From the NCBI GenBank assembly GCA_002077045.2, contig KZ111146.1:44576-72733 (forward strand): DNA of 28,158 nucleotides. Direction: 5' to 3'. The translations under genes were made by a program, and so were the position numbers. The notes beneath the pieces were generated by a model. The model searched no databases. It saw only the letters and a list, made by a program, of their open reading frames with translations, and was not told where the DNA came from. The stretch's first letter is position 1; each line of letters starts with the position of its first letter. Source of the DNA: Rachicladosporium sp. CCFEE 5018. Its lineage: Eukaryota > Ascomycota > Dothideomycetes > Cladosporiales > Cladosporiaceae. Positions 1 through 10,400 of the stretch are shown in pieces.

Positions 1-2
1 AG

Positions 3-641
3 GAGGCTGCCGAGAAGGCACAGAAGAAGAAGAGCTTACGCTTCTACACCTCTCAAATCGCACAGAAAGCCAACAAGCGCGGTGCGGCTGGACGCGGCGC
101 GGGTGGAGACGACGACGTGCCTCACCGAGAGCGACTACGAGATCGACAAGCGCGACTGAATGCCGAAGCTGAGAAGCGTGGGCATGAGAAGGCAGACATT
201 GGTGACGACCTTGGCGGCGCAAGTGATGAGGAAGATCACGCACAAGCACGTGAGATCCGCGACGCTGCAGGACCGGACAACGACAACGAATACTACGATA
301 TGGTCGCATCGAAGTCATCGAAGAAGAAGTCCGACAAAGCCGCCCTTGCGAAAGCGCAGAAAGAAGCAGCACTCGTTGGCGGCGAAGTGATTGAGCAAGA
401 AGTCGTAGGCGACGACGGCAAGCGCAAGATCTCATATTTGATCGAGAAGAACAAAGGCTTGACACCGCATCGCAAGAAGGATGTGCGGAATCCGCGAGTG
501 AAGAAGCGGAAGAAGTACGACGAGGAGAAGAAGAAGCTGGCCAGCATGAAGCCGGTGTACAAAGGTGGTGAGGGTAGAGGCGGCTATGGTGGTGAGCTGA
601 CGGGTATCAAGAAGGGACTGGTGAAGAGTACGAAGTTGTAG
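3..641 (+). CDS. SAS10: Sas10/Utp3 C-terminal part (SSU processome), 5' truncated by window edge
   Basis: This is the 3' end of an open frame that enters from the window edge in frame 3 (first full codon GAG at 3) and stops with TAG at 639-641, giving about 212 residues. The last ~80 residues match the Sas10 C-terminal domain: a KISYLIEKNKGLTPHRKK segment, then a basic RNPRVKKRKKYDEEKKK stretch, and a terminal GGYGGELTGIKKGLVKSTKL block just before the stop, where the family normally ends. Upstream is a charged, low-complexity K/E/D-rich linker typical of nucleolar proteins. In yeast Sas10/Utp3 is a nucleolar subunit of the small-subunit processome needed for 18S rRNA maturation. The N-terminal Sas10/C1D part lies outside the window. 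TAG clearly acts as a normal stop here, which matters for the in-frame TAG codons found in three other genes. Confidence 0.9.
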   Translation, partial: EAAEKAQKKKSLRFYTSQIAQKANKRGAAGRGAGGDDDVPHRERLRDRQARLNAEAEKRGHEKADIGDDLGGASDEEDHAQAREIRDAAGPDNDNEYYDMVASKSSKKKSDKAALAKAQKEAALVGGEVIEQEVVGDDGKRKISYLIEKNKGLTPHRKKDVRNPRVKKRKKYDEEKKKLASMKPVYKGGEGRGGYGGELTGIKKGLVKSTKL

Positions 642-1130
642 ACGATCTGCTTACCGTTTCTGGATACGCAAGTTGTCGTCGCAGTCCGCACGTCACATTG
701 ATCTGCAATTTGGCCGTGTGCTATGCAGTCGTGTGGAGATCACGAAAAGCGCCAAGTGCGAACACGCATTATACGATTGACAGTATTGTACGCTCTCCAC
801 GCCACTGGTCTCGAGTGTGGATTTCGTAAGATCGCCGCAACGTCTGACCACTTACCTCAAGCTCTCCGTTGCAAGCCGCTCACGCGACAGCGAACAGCGA
901 ACACAGTCACGAGGCCTTTGGCACGTGTGATACGACTGTGAGCGGAACTGCATGTGCTCATGGTTGCCCATGAATGCTTCCAACCTTCCGATGTCGCTCA
1001 TTGGAATGACAATTGCGATTCACAAGCTGTGTACAAACACCATGCCTGCCTTCTGGCTCCCGAATTATATCAGGCAAGCGCAAAGAGGGCAAGCACTCCG
1101 ATCTGACTCTTCCAACATAGTGGTGTAGAG
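642..1130. other. Intergenic, nothing recognised
   Basis: This 489-base stretch lies between the SAS10 stop and the luciferase-family start, both genes on the plus strand. Short open frames on both strands have no recognisable content or start context. It should hold the SAS10 3' UTR and the promoter of the next gene. Confidence 0.6.
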
Positions 1131-2006
1131 ATGGACATAAAGTTTCTCCAGGATCTCTCGTCACCTGCGATACATCTCCATCCTAGTGTACCTATGAATA
1201 CTACCACCTATGCAACCACATTGCTTCCCACGTCCGAAAGCTTCCTCAGCTCGTGGCCGGGCATCATCTCGTCAATCATCGGTGCCAACATCGCCCTGAT
1301 ACTCCTCTACATCGACTACCAAGTATACCTCTCCCTGGGACCTGGCGGAACCCCGAGCACGCCATACGGCTACGCGAAGATCAAACTTCTCTCCCTCCTC
1401 GCCCTCAGAAACCCGCTACAGCCGTACCTGTCCTCCTTGACGCCAGGCTACTTCACAGCCCTCCCACCTCGCTCCCAACCCCGACCCAAAGTCGCAGGCA
1501 TAGCCCCTCACCGCCAAGTCACTCAGCGCGCCACCCGAGCACAATACGACGCCCTCCTCGAAGTAATAAACACGATAGGATCGACTAACGCTCGCCTCGC
1601 CCTCAACACCTCCTGCTTCGAGCACCACAGCCTCGGCCTATTCGCCTGCGAACCCGTCGTCCAGACCTGCCGCGGCGAAATAGCACACGCGCACCCGAGC
1701 GACGGGAGCATGCATATGGTGTTGCATCCCGCGGATGCGAATTTGGTAATGGAGATGGGTTGGGGGGAGAGGCATCCGCTTGCGAAGGGAGGGTGGTTTA
1801 GGCGGTTTGTGCCGGAGGGGTTTGTGATGATTTACGCGCCGACGGGGGAGGGGGAGATGGAGGTTGTGAGGGAGGTGTTGGAGGCGGCTGCTTGGTTCGT
1901 TACTGGTAGGAGGAAGGGGCAGCCTGGAGAGGCCGTGGTCATGGAGGAGGAGGGCAGCGGGCATGGTGTGTCGAGTGTTGAGGAGGAATCTGCGTTGGCT
2001 TCATGA
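1131..2006 (+). CDS. Fungal luciferase-family (Luz-like) membrane-anchored protein
   Basis: An intronless 291-residue ORF. Near the N-terminus there is a hydrophobic helix (about residues 44-61) followed by DYQVYLSLGPGG (62-73). The C-terminal half carries EIAHAHPSDGSMHMVLHPAD (183-202), GWGERHPLA (210-218) and a YAPTGEGE turn (235-242) before a final helix. These blocks match, in the same order and spacing, the DYQ-x-FLEVGP, REIAH-x-H, GWGQRHPLAGP and LYAPRNEEE blocks of the basidiomycete luciferase Luz (267 aa), which oxidises 3-hydroxyhispidin. The family is common in non-luminous ascomycetes, where its function is unknown, so light emission should not be assumed. The ATG at 1131 has G at -3 and +4; an in-frame ATG at 1194 (residue 22) lies nearer the membrane helix and is an alternative start. 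Coding-strand composition switches from C-rich to G-rich near 1690. The stop lies 62 bases from the stop of the convergent kinase. Confidence 0.8.
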   Translation: MDIKFLQDLSSPAIHLHPSVPMNTTTYATTLLPTSESFLSSWPGIISSIIGANIALILLYIDYQVYLSLGPGGTPSTPYGYAKIKLLSLLALRNPLQPYLSSLTPGYFTALPPRSQPRPKVAGIAPHRQVTQRATRAQYDALLEVINTIGSTNARLALNTSCFEHHSLGLFACEPVVQTCRGEIAHAHPSDGSMHMVLHPADANLVMEMGWGERHPLAKGGWFRRFVPEGFVMIYAPTGEGEMEVVREVLEAAAWFVTGRRKGQPGEAVVMEEEGSGHGVSSVEEESALAS

Positions 2007-2068
2007 AGAAGCTAGGTAGCTCGTAGCTGCGAGCAGTAGCGGCAGCGTCGACAAGAGCATGTAAGTCT

Positions 2069-4046
2069 TCAACGCAAGTCAAATGGCCAGATCCGGTCTG
2101 CTGCCGCCCTCGCTTCTCCTTCGGTCTCGCCCTCTTCACGCTCGTTGAGGCTTGTCTCGATCCATTTCTCGTAGATGTTCCGGTACAATGGTAGAGTCTC
2201 ATCCCACTTCTCGGGATCCACCCATCCATCTGGCTGACAACCAAGAGCACGTACACGATAGCTGCGCATACGTTCGCGACCGGTCTGATCCTTCGTCATC
2301 ATTCACACCCTCTCTCGATCTTCGTTGCTGACCTTATACGGGCACTCGCCTGTCATACCGATGGCGTTCCAAAGTCTACCAATGTCGTTGATCAAGGATA
2401 TTAGTTCGATCTCCTTCGTGAGCCATCCGAAGTACGATGCAGCCAAGAAGTGCCTGTACACAGGTTCGAGTGCAACAGCTTTTCCCATCTTGTAGCAGGG
2501 AAATGCGAGTTCCGCCCAGACTTTTGCGCATCGCTCACTATCGTCGATGATTGCAGCTTGCTCGTCACAGTGTAAGTTGTCAAGATCTTCGTCGAGCTTT
2601 AACTCGGTTCCGAAGTCCGGCGTTTCAATTTCAGAGACGTACGCCGGCTCGACGGCTGTGTGCTGCCAATCGATGACACCAGTGACGATCGCTGGACCAT
2701 TCACCCCGACGATGATGTTCCGCGTGTGAGAGTCAGGATGGAACAACACAGCCTGGGAGGCTTCTTGCACCAATGTGGTTTTGGTAATCAATCCAACCAA
2801 AGCATCGTATGTGTCCAAGAGGCTGAGATGGCTCGTGATAGCTTCATTGTCAGCACCACTCTCTAGGACAACCGCCTTGACTCGACTGAGGTGGCCCTTG
2901 CGGTAAGTCTCGGGATCGGTCCCTGATTGGCGTCAGACGTAACACTCAGAATACACTGTGGCTACTTACATGGCCCTTGATGTAACTTAGATTCGGGGAT
3001 CGTGACAGGTTCATCTGGGCCGCATCGCCAATATCGAGGTGCGCAATGGGGACCAATGCAGTAGTCAGCGTCGAGAGCAATCGTTGGGAAGGGGTGGCGT
3101 CTGGTGTTGAGATACAACGATCCGAACGCTGGGAAATTCGCTTCGCACAGATCTTTGGCCAGCCCGGCGAGGGACTTGATACACTCGACGTGCTGCAGCG
3201 GGTTCATGGAGTTCCACTCGTCGCCAAGTGATTTGCCAGGAACGACAGTCGTGATCATGTACTCTGCGCCGACAGACCCTGGTCCAGTCCAAGCACTAGA
3301 CGCAATGACCCGTGGCGTGCAGACTTTCGTGCGTTCGTTGACTTGCTCAAAACATCAGTGGGTGTGGTGAAGTCATGCATGCATGTATCACTTACTGTAC
3401 TATAGTGTGGCAACCTCGGATTGAACTGCCAACGAAAGTCGTCCTGCAAGTGGCGTCGACAACCTCGGAATGACTTGAGACTCATTGTCAAAGCGGATCA
3501 GAAATACGCGATTGTAGCCGCCTTCCTTCTTCTCGCAATGTACTACGCGCTGAGCTCCTATCGTGCACTTGATCGCGACATCGAGAAGAGCTTCGAAGTC
3601 GAACTTGAGACTTCGCACTTTTCTAAGCTCCTCATCCTTGTGCAGCCATCGGCCCTGTGTGTAAGTGTATGGATCGAACGCTACGATAGAGTTGGATGCA
3701 GCTTTTCTGGCAACAATGCGGAAGTCATCCTACCAGGAGTGTACCATCTTTTACTCGCGGGCGTGCGGGCATAGCAGTATTGATGGAAAAAGAAATCGCA
3801 GATTGCGCGTGCTTTTGACACATCTCGACGACATGATTCCAATGCGCGATTCGGACTCGTCTTGCACGTCCTTCACAAACGCAGTTGTCGCTAAGATTTA
3901 TGATCGAGGAATCAGCGAAAGGGACAACCACCTACCTTGACTATAGCGCAATGGTGAACACGCTGAAAACCCCCGAGACTTTGCCACAAATCACCTAGAG
4001 CTCGCCTACGGCGCCGCCACGCTGCGCAAGCTACCCAATCATGCAT
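2069..4046 (-). pseudogene. AIM9-like APH-fold kinase, disrupted by in-frame TAG
   Basis: Proposed exons on the minus strand: 4046-3936 (uncertain), 3729-3396, 3341-2970, 2922-2333 and 2290-2069. The joined product follows the AIM9-like aminoglycoside-phosphotransferase family in order: DPYTYTQGRWLHKDEE, a GGYNRVFLI nucleotide loop, SEVATL, GAEYMITTVVPGKSLGDEW, catalytic LFHPDSHTRNII (D and N present), GVIDWQHTAVEPAY (metal-binding D present), TGECPY and a C-terminal DGWVDPEKWDE...WPFDLR. Introns 3395-3342 (54 nt, GTAAGT) and 2969-2923 (47 nt, GTAAGT) agree in phase and restore family sequence. The codon after SEVATL, however, is TAG (3402-3400), four bases before the GTAAGT donor, and no alternative donor/acceptor pair in phase avoids it. 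A TGA at 2305-2303 is either spliced out by a 42-nt phase-0 intron or is a second nonsense codon. The rest of the frame is intact, so any decay is recent, or the TAG is an allele or an error. Exon 1 (Arg-rich, possibly a mitochondrial presequence) relies on a 206-nt intron. Confidence 0.6.
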
Positions 4047-4896
4047 TTCTTCATGTCGCACTGCTTCGTGTACCACAACGGAATGCTGTGCATTCAATCG
4101 AGTACAGACCAACGGCGCGTAGCTCGGCAACACAAAAGCGCACTCCACACATGTGTACTCGGCAAGCTTTCCAAGCGGCCCCAAGCTCCGCGCAAGCCCT
4201 GCAGCATCGCGATGGCAGGGCTTGTCTTGAACCTCGAAGATTCTCGTCGTGAAATGCGTTACCAGATGCTGACATGTTGACGAACCAGCGCACTCACTAT
4301 GCTACTAGCCTACGAGAGTGCGTCGATGGGGATGCTTACGACATACATGCGCGGCCGAATGCCATGCCTCAATAGTCTCTAATCGCATTATTGTGGATGA
4401 CGTTTGGGAACGACGCCCTCTCGATCCCTTGACGCAAGACAAGCCGGGCCCCGGCCAATGGTCATTACGATGAACCCTTCTGATTTGCTGTTCATTGACG
4501 ATTGCTTATGTCATGACCGGAATATTGCATGTGCGCGTGAGCTAGCATGGGTGCCTTCATGCGGTTCCAGGGCAAAAACGCAACGCTGAGCCGCGAGCGT
4601 CATCGGGTCACACCTTGAGAGGTACCCAAACCGCACCTCCACCCAGCCCTGTTGTGTGGTGGACGTGTGCGGGCACGCTCGGGAAGCACATCATACACTA
4701 GACTTTTGACTTCATCTGGCCATTGGCGATCCTCTCTTCTGTCTTTTCTACTAACCAGAACGCCTTGCTGTAGCAGATATCCTCTTCGCTTTTCCCGAGT
4801 ACACCACCCACCGCAACCAATGCTCCAGGCGGTCACAGGCTCAGACCCCTACAACCACTACACCGGAGTGTTCATACGCTCCATCCGATCGATAAA
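4047..4896. other. Intergenic / permease 5' region
   Basis: About 850 bases lie between the kinase 5' end (minus strand) and the permease start (plus strand), so this is a divergent promoter region. A pyrimidine-rich stretch at about 4730-4765 resembles a fungal leader. I recognised no gene in it other than the short upstream ORF listed separately. Confidence 0.5.
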
Positions 4897-4906
4897 ATGG
4901 CGCTAG
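4820..4906 (+). promoter_or_regulatory. Upstream ORF overlapping the permease start codon
   Basis: An ATG at 4820 opens a 28-codon frame that ends with TAG at 4904-4906. It overlaps the permease ATG (4897-4899) in a different frame. The uORF ATG has C at -3 (weak context), whereas the permease ATG has A at -3 and G at +4 (strong). This is what is expected for leaky scanning past an inhibitory overlapping uORF. The claim assumes that the leader includes 4820 and that no 5' UTR intron removes it. Confidence 0.4.
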
Positions 4907-6649
4907 GCTTTGGTCACAAGAGCGCCGAGGCGCCGAACGACATCACCCCGGAGTCGACGCAAGAGAAAGGCACCAACTTCACCGACGACAAGGCATATGG
5001 CGACTTTGCTGGCAATGTCGATTCCGCAGAGAATGGTGGTCGCGGGGGCAAAAGGTCACGTCGAATGAATCGCATTGATCGGCCGAATGGCCAATCTATC
5101 GCTGGGCAGGGAGGGTTGAGCAACGACTCTGACACCGATGCGAGTGTGTCGATTGGCAAGCAGCTGGAGCTCGAAGCTGGGAATGCCATCAAGTATCGCA
5201 CTTGCAGCTGGCAGAAGGTATGTCGCCCTGAGATGAGATGGGTGATGTTGGTGTCGCTTGCATTTTGTTGATCTACGACCTTGTCAGTCGCGTGATCACT
5301 ATGAATCTTGTCTAACGTCTCAATAGACCGCGGCTTTGCTCTTCTCCGAATACATCTGCTTAGCTATCATGTCGTTCCCATACTCGTACTCAGTGCTGGG
5401 TCTGGTGCCCGGCCTGATCTTGACAGTCGTTGTGGCCGGCCTAGTGCTCTACACGTCATTGATTGTCTGGTGAGTGCCTATGCCCACTGTGCATGCTTTC
5501 GGCAGCACTGACAAGACCAGGGAATTCTGCCTCCGCCACCCCGAAGTAAAAGACGTCTGCGACATCGGACAAATGCTCTTCTGGAATCAAAAATGGGCCT
5601 GGTACTTCACAGCCATCATGTTCCTCCTAAACAACACCTTCATCCAAGGCTTCCACTGCCTAGTAGGCGCCAAGTACCTCAACACAATGACCAACGGCGG
5701 CCTCTGCACAATCGGCTTCTCCGCCATAATGGCCGTGATCTCCTTCGTCTGCTCTTTGCCACGGACTTTCAGCGCCTTGGCCCGTATCGCCACATTCTCA
5801 GCATTCTTCACCTTCGTGAGCGTTCTCCTAGCCACAATCTTCGCCGGCATCGAACCCCACCCGAAAGGCTACCCCGCCATGGGCGAAGTCGTCGTCCTGA
5901 TCGTTCCAGCCGCAGGCACGACCTTCGTAGCCGGCATGAACGCCTTCATGAACATTTCCTACACCTTCATCGGGCAAATCACAATCCCGAGTTTCATAGC
6001 CGAGATGAAGGAGCCGAAGGACTTCCCCAAAGCTCTATGGGCCGTCACCATCGCGGAAGTGATCCTCTTCTCCTTGGTTGGAGCGATCATCTACGCATAC
6101 ACAGGGACGAACTACAACACCGCGCCCGCCTTCGGCTCGCTCGGAAACGAACTCTACCTTAAAGTCAGCTTCAGCTTCATGATCCCGACGCTCATCTTCC
6201 TCGGCGTGCTCTACGCCAGCGTCAGTGCGCGCTTCCTCTTCTTCCGCTTCTTCGGCGGCACGAAGCACATGACTAGCCACACAGTCGTAGGCTGGGCAGG
6301 CTGGGCGGGGATTCTCGCAGTAACCTGGGTCTGCGCGTTCATCATTGCCGAGGTGATCCCGTTCTTCGCCGACTTGCTATCCCTCATGTCGAGTCTGTTC
6401 GACAGCTTCTTCGGCTTCATCTTCTGGGGCGTCGCCTACTTGCGCATGCGAAGGGCGGATTACGGGGCAGGATTTGTGACCTCTCGTGGGGCGAAGAGTA
6501 TCACGGGCGCGGTGTTTAATGTGATACTCATCTTGATCGGGCTGTTGTTCTTGACTGCGGGAACGTACGCGAGTGTGCAGAGTATTATTGATGGGTATAA
6601 CAGTGCGAGCTTCGGAGGGCCGTTCAGTTGTGCTAGCAATGGGTTGTAA
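4897..6649 (+). CDS. Amino-acid permease (Aa_trans / AAAP family)
   Basis: Exons 4897-5217, 5327-5469 and 5521-6649 give a 530-residue protein. Intron 1 (5218-5326, 109 nt) has GTATGT, a CTAAC branch point and AATAG. Intron 2 (5470-5520, 51 nt) has GTGAGT and ACCAG and is in phase. The N-terminus (about 100 residues) is hydrophilic and Ser/Asp-rich, hence cytosolic. From residue ~108 there is a series of about 11 hydrophobic segments beginning LLFSEYICLAIMSFPYSYSV, which matches the first helix of fungal transmembrane amino-acid transporters related to Neurospora Mtr (neutral/aromatic amino-acid permease). Later segments include SYTFIGQITIPSFIAEMKEP, a conserved helix-loop of this family. It is expected in the plasma or vacuolar membrane as a proton-coupled amino-acid importer; the substrate cannot be told from sequence. 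Translation may be limited by the overlapping uORF at 4820-4906. The C-terminal ~60 codons are G-rich whereas the body is C-rich. Confidence 0.88.
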
Positions 6650-7470
6650 GCTAGCTTGCGGTTGAAGAAGGGGACGAGAAGAAGGAAATGCCCAATTGTG
6701 GCGAGTTCGCAAGATTGGCTTTTGGACATACAGCCTTGCGCGATTTACTGGACTGCTTGGCTGCGGCAAAGCACAATGTCTCGTTACGTACACATAACAC
6801 AAATAACACAACACCACATCTTCACTGTCTCGACATCTCGTAAACGATGCGTACTTACAAACCAAGACACGGACGTAAATGACTACGAGGGCAATCCACC
6901 TCATATCGCGTGCCTTCACCTCCTAGTTTTCCTGTATATGTCTGGCAGGCACAGTACTCGCTCACACTCCATGACGAACGAGAGAAGTATGAGCGGCGAT
7001 CAAGTGGATCATCAGGAAGTACTGGATCATGTACCAACAGACAATGTAATTACACACTACATGCTAACAATGATGCATCTTCTCCAACTTTTCCACGGCT
7101 CTCTTATCTGCCTGCTCCTAAGCAATTTGCACTCTGTTCATGCCTGTTAATCGTGCTCGCCTTATCTTCTCCTCAGAGCCATCACGCTGAGCATACCACT
7201 ATCCCATGCCTTGCTACGCGCTCTACTTCCAGGCTGCGGATGTGTTTTGCCACGTTGGCGAATCGCTATGATGGTGTATCAATGAATGTCTGCGGTCAGT
7301 GTCAAGCTCGCGTCCGCAGCTTTCGCCAGCGGGGTGGCGGGCTGCTGTCGGTGTTGCATGTTCGCTTCAATCCTGCAAATGTCGTAACGAGAACCTGAGT
7401 CCTCCGTTGGACACCCCATCGCGAATTCTGGCATTCGGTTTCCTGCGTTGCAAGCGATGCGATGCAATGC
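6650..7470. other. Convergent intergenic region, nothing recognised
   Basis: About 820 bases lie between the permease stop (plus) and the SSD1 stop (minus), so the region should hold both 3' UTRs. Open frames of 160 codons or so on the plus strand (6656-7150, 6910-7398) lack domain-like content and run through Cys/His/Arg-rich noise. I do not call them. Confidence 0.55.
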
Positions 7471-10400
7471 TCACAAAGCGTAAGGGTTCAACGAGCGGAT
7501 CGTCAAGCATCTGTGATGTAAAGTCAGCAAACAGCCCCGCATCATCTCCATCAAAGTAGCAGGGAAACTCACGGTGGACTCTTCCCCAAGTCCGTCCTCA
7601 ACAGCACAGGCACCCTCATCATCTCCCTCACATCCTGAATACACTCCCCTCCCTCCTCTCTGAGCGCGAACAAACCCCCATACCTCTCCTTCAGACTCCC
7701 ACTTGCGCCGTTGCCAAGCACTCTACTATCGCTCTTGCTACGGCCAGTCAATCCGTTGCGAGCCGGCGGGCTTGGAGGTGTAGACTGAGCGCGGTGGCCA
7801 TTGAGCGCTACGCCATGCTCATGCGTAGCGTCAGACGCCGCGTCGTCTTCGTCGTCGAACAGCGCATCGACATCGTTGGTGTCCATCGAACCAGTGTGCA
7901 TGGCTCGCTCGGCGTTCTCCTTGGCGCGAGCGGCGGCGGCATCTCGAGCCGCGAGAGACGCATTGACCATGCCACGACCAGACGAGGCGTTGCTGCTGTT
8001 GTTCGCCTTCGGCCTCTCGTCCTCAGGAACAAAATTCGAAGACTGCACGCCCTTCTCCCAGAAGAGCTCCAGCAGACGGGTGTCGCGGTTGAACTCGGCC
8101 TTCTTCAATGGCAGCTGATCGCAGTGCACACGCTTCTCGAAGCCGTATTCAGGGATCAGGACGTCGAAGGCAGACTCGTACACGCAGACGACGATGCCGA
8201 CGGAGATGAGGTCGCCCCCTTGTTCTTGGCTGAGGCGATCCATCATGCGGCAGGACTCGATGTGCACGCTCTGCTCCTGGGCGGCGAAGGCAGAGTCTTT
8301 CTTGGTGTTACAGCTCTCTGCGGTCTTGGACAGCGTCTCCGCATCCTCGGTGAAGTCGATTGCACCATTCGAGAGAGCAGCCTCTAGCTGGCGGTGAACC
8401 ACGATGTCGGCATACCGGCGAGAGGGGTTCGTGAAGTGCGTGTACAGCGGCAAGTTCAACGCGTAGTGCGAGATGATGTTGTCGGGGCTCTTGCTTGGCA
8501 CGAAGTACTTCGCACGTTGCATGGACTTGATGACGAGCGTCTCCATCCCCTTGCGGATCTCGGTGTCTTCGATGGCGAAGAGGCTGTTCTGTAGCGCAGC
8601 GCTGCTCGAGATGTCAATGTCGTAGCCAATGTTACCCATGCGCTCAGCAAAGAGTGCAAGGCGCCGTGGGTTGGGAGACAGCTGGCGGCGAAGCAGAGCG
8701 CGGTCTGGCAAGGCATTGAAGATTGTCTCCGCGATGAAAGCATTGGTCTTGTGGCTCAGCTCTTCGATCATCTCATGTGAGGGCCTGGAGTCGAAGATGT
8801 TGTGCTCGACAGGTACGTTCTCGTCGTCAAGCTGGTACATCAGGCGCAGTGGAGCAATGTTGGTAACATCGCCGCTGAACCGCGCTTGGCGGAACTTCTG
8901 GGTAACATCGTACAAGGTGAGGATGTCATCAGCCTTCTGCGAGGCGACGGAGTGCGAGCTGCCGCTGATAACGGCGTCTACTTCATCGTAGGTCAACTTG
9001 CCATCACTCTTGATCACACTCTTGCCGACCCATGTCTGGTCATCAATGACGCGACCGGTGGCGCCATTGACTTGGAACACGACCGAGACGGTGAAGCGAT
9101 TCTCGCCAGGTTGCAGACAGCAGATGTCATTCGAGAGCTTGGCAGGCAGCATGTTGACGCTTCTATTCATCAAGTATACTCCCGTGCCTCGCTTCTTGGC
9201 CTCGCGATCGACGAGCGAGTTCGCCTTAACGAAGTGTGCGACATCAGCGACGTGGATGCCGATCTCAAGCAAGCCATCGCCAAGCTTCTTGATGTGGATG
9301 GCATCGTCGAGCTCCTTACTGCCAGAAGGATCGATGGTGAAGGTCTTTTCATGGCGGAAGTCGCGGCGCTCCGCCAGAGATGCCTCACCCTCCTTAGCAA
9401 CAGACCAGTCATCGTGACCAACGTTCTTAATCACAGCATCCGAAAAGTCATCAGGCCCGAAGTTGTTGTCACGAAGTAATGCATCGGTTTCCACCTTAAG
9501 TTCACCAGCATCGCCAAGCTGCTCGACGAGAGTACCGAAAGGATGCAGCGAGGTGATCGGCCAGCGCTTTATGCAGGCAACGAAGATCTTGTTGGCATAC
9601 TCTTGGTGGCGGTCGACGAAGTCCTTGGGTGCTTGCTCAGTCGGGATGGCGATCAGTGGCACACGCTTGTCAGTTGGCTTGAACCAGACGATCTTGGGTC
9701 GCTCTTGTTGGCGTTCCTGTTGATGGCCACGACCGCCATCACGGGCAGCACGCTCCGCTTCCTGCTTCTCCTTGGTGGCCTGACTGCTTGGGCGAAGAAG
9801 GCCGAGAGATCCAGAGAACATCTGGCCAGCAACACGCTCAATGACGGCGACGATGTGTCCAGCGTAAAGAGGCTTCTGCTCGTCGTTGATCTCGTCCTCC
9901 TCCATAAGGAGCAAGCTCTGACCCTCGACCTCGACATCGTCGTTCTTCTTCTGTGTGGGGCGCTGCTTCAGACTGCCGCGACGGCGTAGACCACCTTCCT
10001 GTGCAGCAGAGGCACTCTCGGGTTGTGTTGTGGCATCATTGACTGCGTGGATGCTGCCGCTTCTATCGGTGACATCCTTGCGCTTCTTCTTCTCTTCCTT
10101 CTCACGCTTCTGGCCCCAGACTTCATCAACATCGAGGAGCTCGACAGCAACGAGATCGCCTTCGAGTGCACGATTGCGGTCCTTACTACCGCAGATGAAG
10201 ATGTCGGCGTCGAGATCGGTGGTGGTTACATATGCGTCGCTGCGGTTCTTCTTATTGACGCGGAGAGTACCCGCGACCAGCTGGCCGTCAGCGAGCAATG
10301 CCGGTAGCGTGGCCTGCGGCAGGTATGGAGTGAAAAGGGTCTTGCGCTGCTGTTGCTGCTGGCCCATGCCGGGACCCATCTGAGGCGCATTATGCTGGCT

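Noticed and set aside
1131..2006. Calling the organism bioluminescent
   Set aside because: Luciferase-family members are widespread in non-luminous ascomycetes, and no hispidin or caffeyl-pyruvate cycle gene is visible here.
6910..7398. 162-codon plus-strand frame in the permease-SSD1 gap
   Set aside because: Good length but random-looking composition, no domain or start context, and it lies between convergent 3' ends.
8802..9479. 225-codon open frame on the plus strand opposite SSD1, and other long frames within 7794-11542
   Set aside because: They are antisense shadows of the SSD1 coding exon, which has clear domain content on the minus strand.
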